A stretch of 5,998 nt of DNA from Sedimentisphaerales bacterium (GTDB lineage Bacteria; Planctomycetota; Phycisphaerae; Sedimentisphaerales; SM23-30). Position 1 is the first letter of the stretch. Every line of letters starts with the position of its first letter. The notes beneath the pieces were generated by a model that saw nothing but the letters and a program-made list of their open reading frames with translations, was not told where the DNA came from and ran no database searches. A program made the translations under genes and the position numbers. The DNA is taken from the NCBI GenBank assembly GCA_030640865.1, contig DAOWIP010000333.1, positions 1 to 5,998 on the forward strand, written 5' to 3'. Positions 5,904-5,998 of the stretch are shown piece after piece.

Positions 5904-5939
5904 CATACTTTACTTTCAGGTGAAAGCAAATTAAGTATG
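5904..5939. repeat. A+T-rich inverted repeat with nested arms
   Basis: The outer arms CATACTT (5904-5910) and AAGTATG (5933-5939) are perfectly complementary. Inside them CTTTCA (5913-5918) and TGAAAG (5921-5926) form a second dyad. Neither strand has a T-run after the stem that would suit a terminator; on the minus strand A-rich sequence follows. It could be an operator or the stem of an RNA leader. It lies next to a possible plus-strand start. Confidence 0.45.
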
Positions 5940-5998
5940 ACCAAAAGGTTATATAGAATGCCTGATAATACACAATACCCTGCTTTTCATTTTGTTGC
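5937..5998 (+). CDS. Possible 5' end of a divergent gene, cut by window edge
   Basis: A plus-strand frame opens at ATG 5937 and stays open to the edge (20 codons). An in-frame ATG at 5958 is better placed: AAAAGG (5943-5948) lies 9 bases before it. From there the visible residues are MPDNTQYPAFHFV, which match nothing I recognise. A frame this short can be open by chance, so the call rests on the ribosome site and on the region to its left being non-coding. If real, it would be transcribed away from the T2SS genes. Confidence 0.28.
   Translation, partial: MTKRLYRMPDNTQYPAFHFV

Larger units (their letters stand above)
5572..5998. other. A+T-rich region upstream of gspJ with repeats and a dyad, no certain gene
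   Basis: This stretch of 427 bases is markedly richer in A+T than the genes, with long T runs at 5887-5900. It holds the two nine-base repeat blocks (5595-5621, 5646-5663), an A+T-rich dyad at 5904-5939 and a possible plus-strand gene start at the right edge. If that gene is real, this is a divergent promoter region and the likely place for the promoter of the gspJ-sulfatase operon. I could not find a convincing -35/-10 pair. A 41-codon minus-strand frame (5690-5815) is Lys-rich and unsupported. Confidence 0.6.

Noticed and set aside
5899..5997. Minus-strand frame open from the right edge for about 32 codons, possible 3' end of an upstream gene
   Set aside because: Aromatic-rich residues with no recognisable motif; it conflicts with the better-supported, though weak, plus-strand start at 5958.

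Overview
The window reads almost entirely on the minus strand. It carries the end of a type II secretion system (T2SS) gene cluster followed by a secreted sulfatase. In transcription order (right to left) it holds a gspJ-type minor pseudopilin (about 5559-4960), a gspK minor pseudopilin (4846-3599), a gspL-like actin-fold/PilN inner-membrane protein (3429-1882), a short gspM/PilO-like membrane protein (1882-1355), and a type I formylglycine sulfatase with a twin-arginine leader (from 1344, running off the left edge after 448 codons). The gspL/gspM pair overlaps by one base (TAATG) and the sulfatase start lies 10 bases after the gspM stop, so these three are very probably cotranscribed.

The gaps gspJ-gspK (113 bases) and gspK-gspL (169 bases) are filled with simple-sequence material: heptanucleotide tandem arrays (TTCTGAA-type and CTCACAA-type), scattered single copies of the same heptamer, and a perfect 7-bp palindrome. 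The region upstream of gspJ (5572-5998) is A+T-rich and holds 9-base tandem units, an A+T-rich dyad and possibly the first codons of a divergent plus-strand gene. gspK carries a separate in-frame tandem repeat of 18 bases (four DPCSLx units).

The organism cannot be fixed from the sequence. A T2SS with GspK/L/M, a Tat-exported Cys-type sulfatase, moderate G+C, weak Shine-Dalgarno sites on several genes and repeat-rich gaps would suit a polysaccharide-degrading member of the PVC group, for example a planctomycete; this is inference. Functionally, gspJ and gspK would form the tip of the pseudopilus, GspL and GspM the inner-membrane assembly platform. The sulfatase downstream is a candidate substrate, or simply a cotranscribed enzyme of sulfated-glycan use. 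No mobile element, tRNA, rRNA or CRISPR array was seen.
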